Source: Candidatus Coatesiibacteriota bacterium (GTDB taxonomy: Bacteria; RBG-13-66-14; B26-G2). From it: a DNA stretch of 5,534 nt. Positions 5,434 to 5,534 of this stretch are shown piece by piece. The DNA lies in contig QMNJ01000105.1 of NCBI GenBank assembly GCA_003647715.1, forward strand, positions 1-5,534. Direction: 5' to 3'. Within the stretch, counting starts at the first letter, position 1, and each line of letters begins with the position of its first letter. The notes beneath the pieces are model-generated. The model ran no database searches and was not told where the DNA came from. It saw nothing but the letters and a program-made list of their open reading frames with translations. The translations under genes and the position numbers were made by a program.

Positions 5434-5534
5434 ATGACTAATACAAAATCCAATTCAATAATATCTTCTATCTTACAACTCCTCATAATCACCCTGATTA
5501 TTTCTACATTCGTAACCTGCGATGAGGACGATAT
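5434..5534 (+). CDS. N-terminus of a putative lipoprotein (3' partial)
   Basis: An ATG at 5434, preceded by GAGGGG with a 6-base spacer, opens a frame that continues to the window edge (33 full codons). The residues form an export signal: MTNTKSNS, then a hydrophobic stretch from about Ile9 to Val27, then TFVTC at 25-29 followed by acidic DEDD. Cys29 is a likely lipidation site, although Thr at -1 is atypical for a lipobox; a plain signal peptide or membrane anchor is the alternative. Nothing of the mature domain is visible, so no function can be given. It has its own candidate promoter and is divergent from the cyclase operon. Confidence 0.6.
   Translation, partial: MTNTKSNSIISSILQLLIITLIISTFVTCDEDD

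Noticed and set aside
1..5534. CRISPR array, tRNA, rRNA, insertion sequence or attachment site
   Set aside because: No spaced direct repeats, tRNA-like folds, transposase frames or long terminal repeats were seen on either strand.

Overview
This is a bacterial window of roughly 45% G+C. Arginine is mostly AGG/AGA and isoleucine often ATA. The sequence alone does not identify the lineage. Bactofilin, two apparent lipoproteins and a Cache-HAMP-cyclase receptor fit a diderm or deep-branching, probably uncultured bacterium, but that is inference. The order rsmG-parA-parB is typical of DNA near a chromosomal replication origin.

Left block, + strand, about 1-3093: the 3' end of a probable rsmG is followed by parA, parB, a membrane-anchored M23 (LytM-type) peptidase and a bactofilin. 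Junctions are tight: a 5-base gap, an 11-base overlap, a 1-base gap and a 28-base gap, so the block reads as one operon. It joins the ParABS chromosome-partition ATPase and CTPase clamp to a cell-wall hydrolase and its likely cytoskeletal scaffold. The peptidase and bactofilin keep the features expected of working proteins. All M23 metal ligands are present and the bactofilin beta-helix repeats are intact.

Intergenic block, 3094-3237: this sits between the operon and a convergent gene pair. It holds two 16-base palindromes, TGTTCCTTATGGAACA and TGTTCCACATAGAACA, whose centres are 52 bases apart. Both resemble the bacterial parS centromere but are altered in the central CACGTG. The first also forms a hairpin followed by six T, so it may act as a terminator. 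A stronger GC-rich hairpin terminator follows at 3193-3218. If ParB binds the palindromes, this is a centromere placed directly at the end of its own partition operon. This is the most interesting feature of the window and is unproven.

Right block, - strand, 5269 down to 3238: a two-transmembrane receptor with a Cache-like extracytoplasmic sensor, a HAMP linker and a class III adenylate cyclase domain with a complete catalytic set. It is followed 34 bases later by an unrecognised lipoprotein with a Pro/Glu/Thr-rich stalk and a charged C-terminal helix. They are probably cotranscribed, and the lipoprotein could be a periplasmic partner of the receptor. Divergent to the cyclase, a + strand gene with a good -35 box and ribosome binding site starts at 5434. 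It encodes the first 33 residues of another apparent lipoprotein before the window ends.
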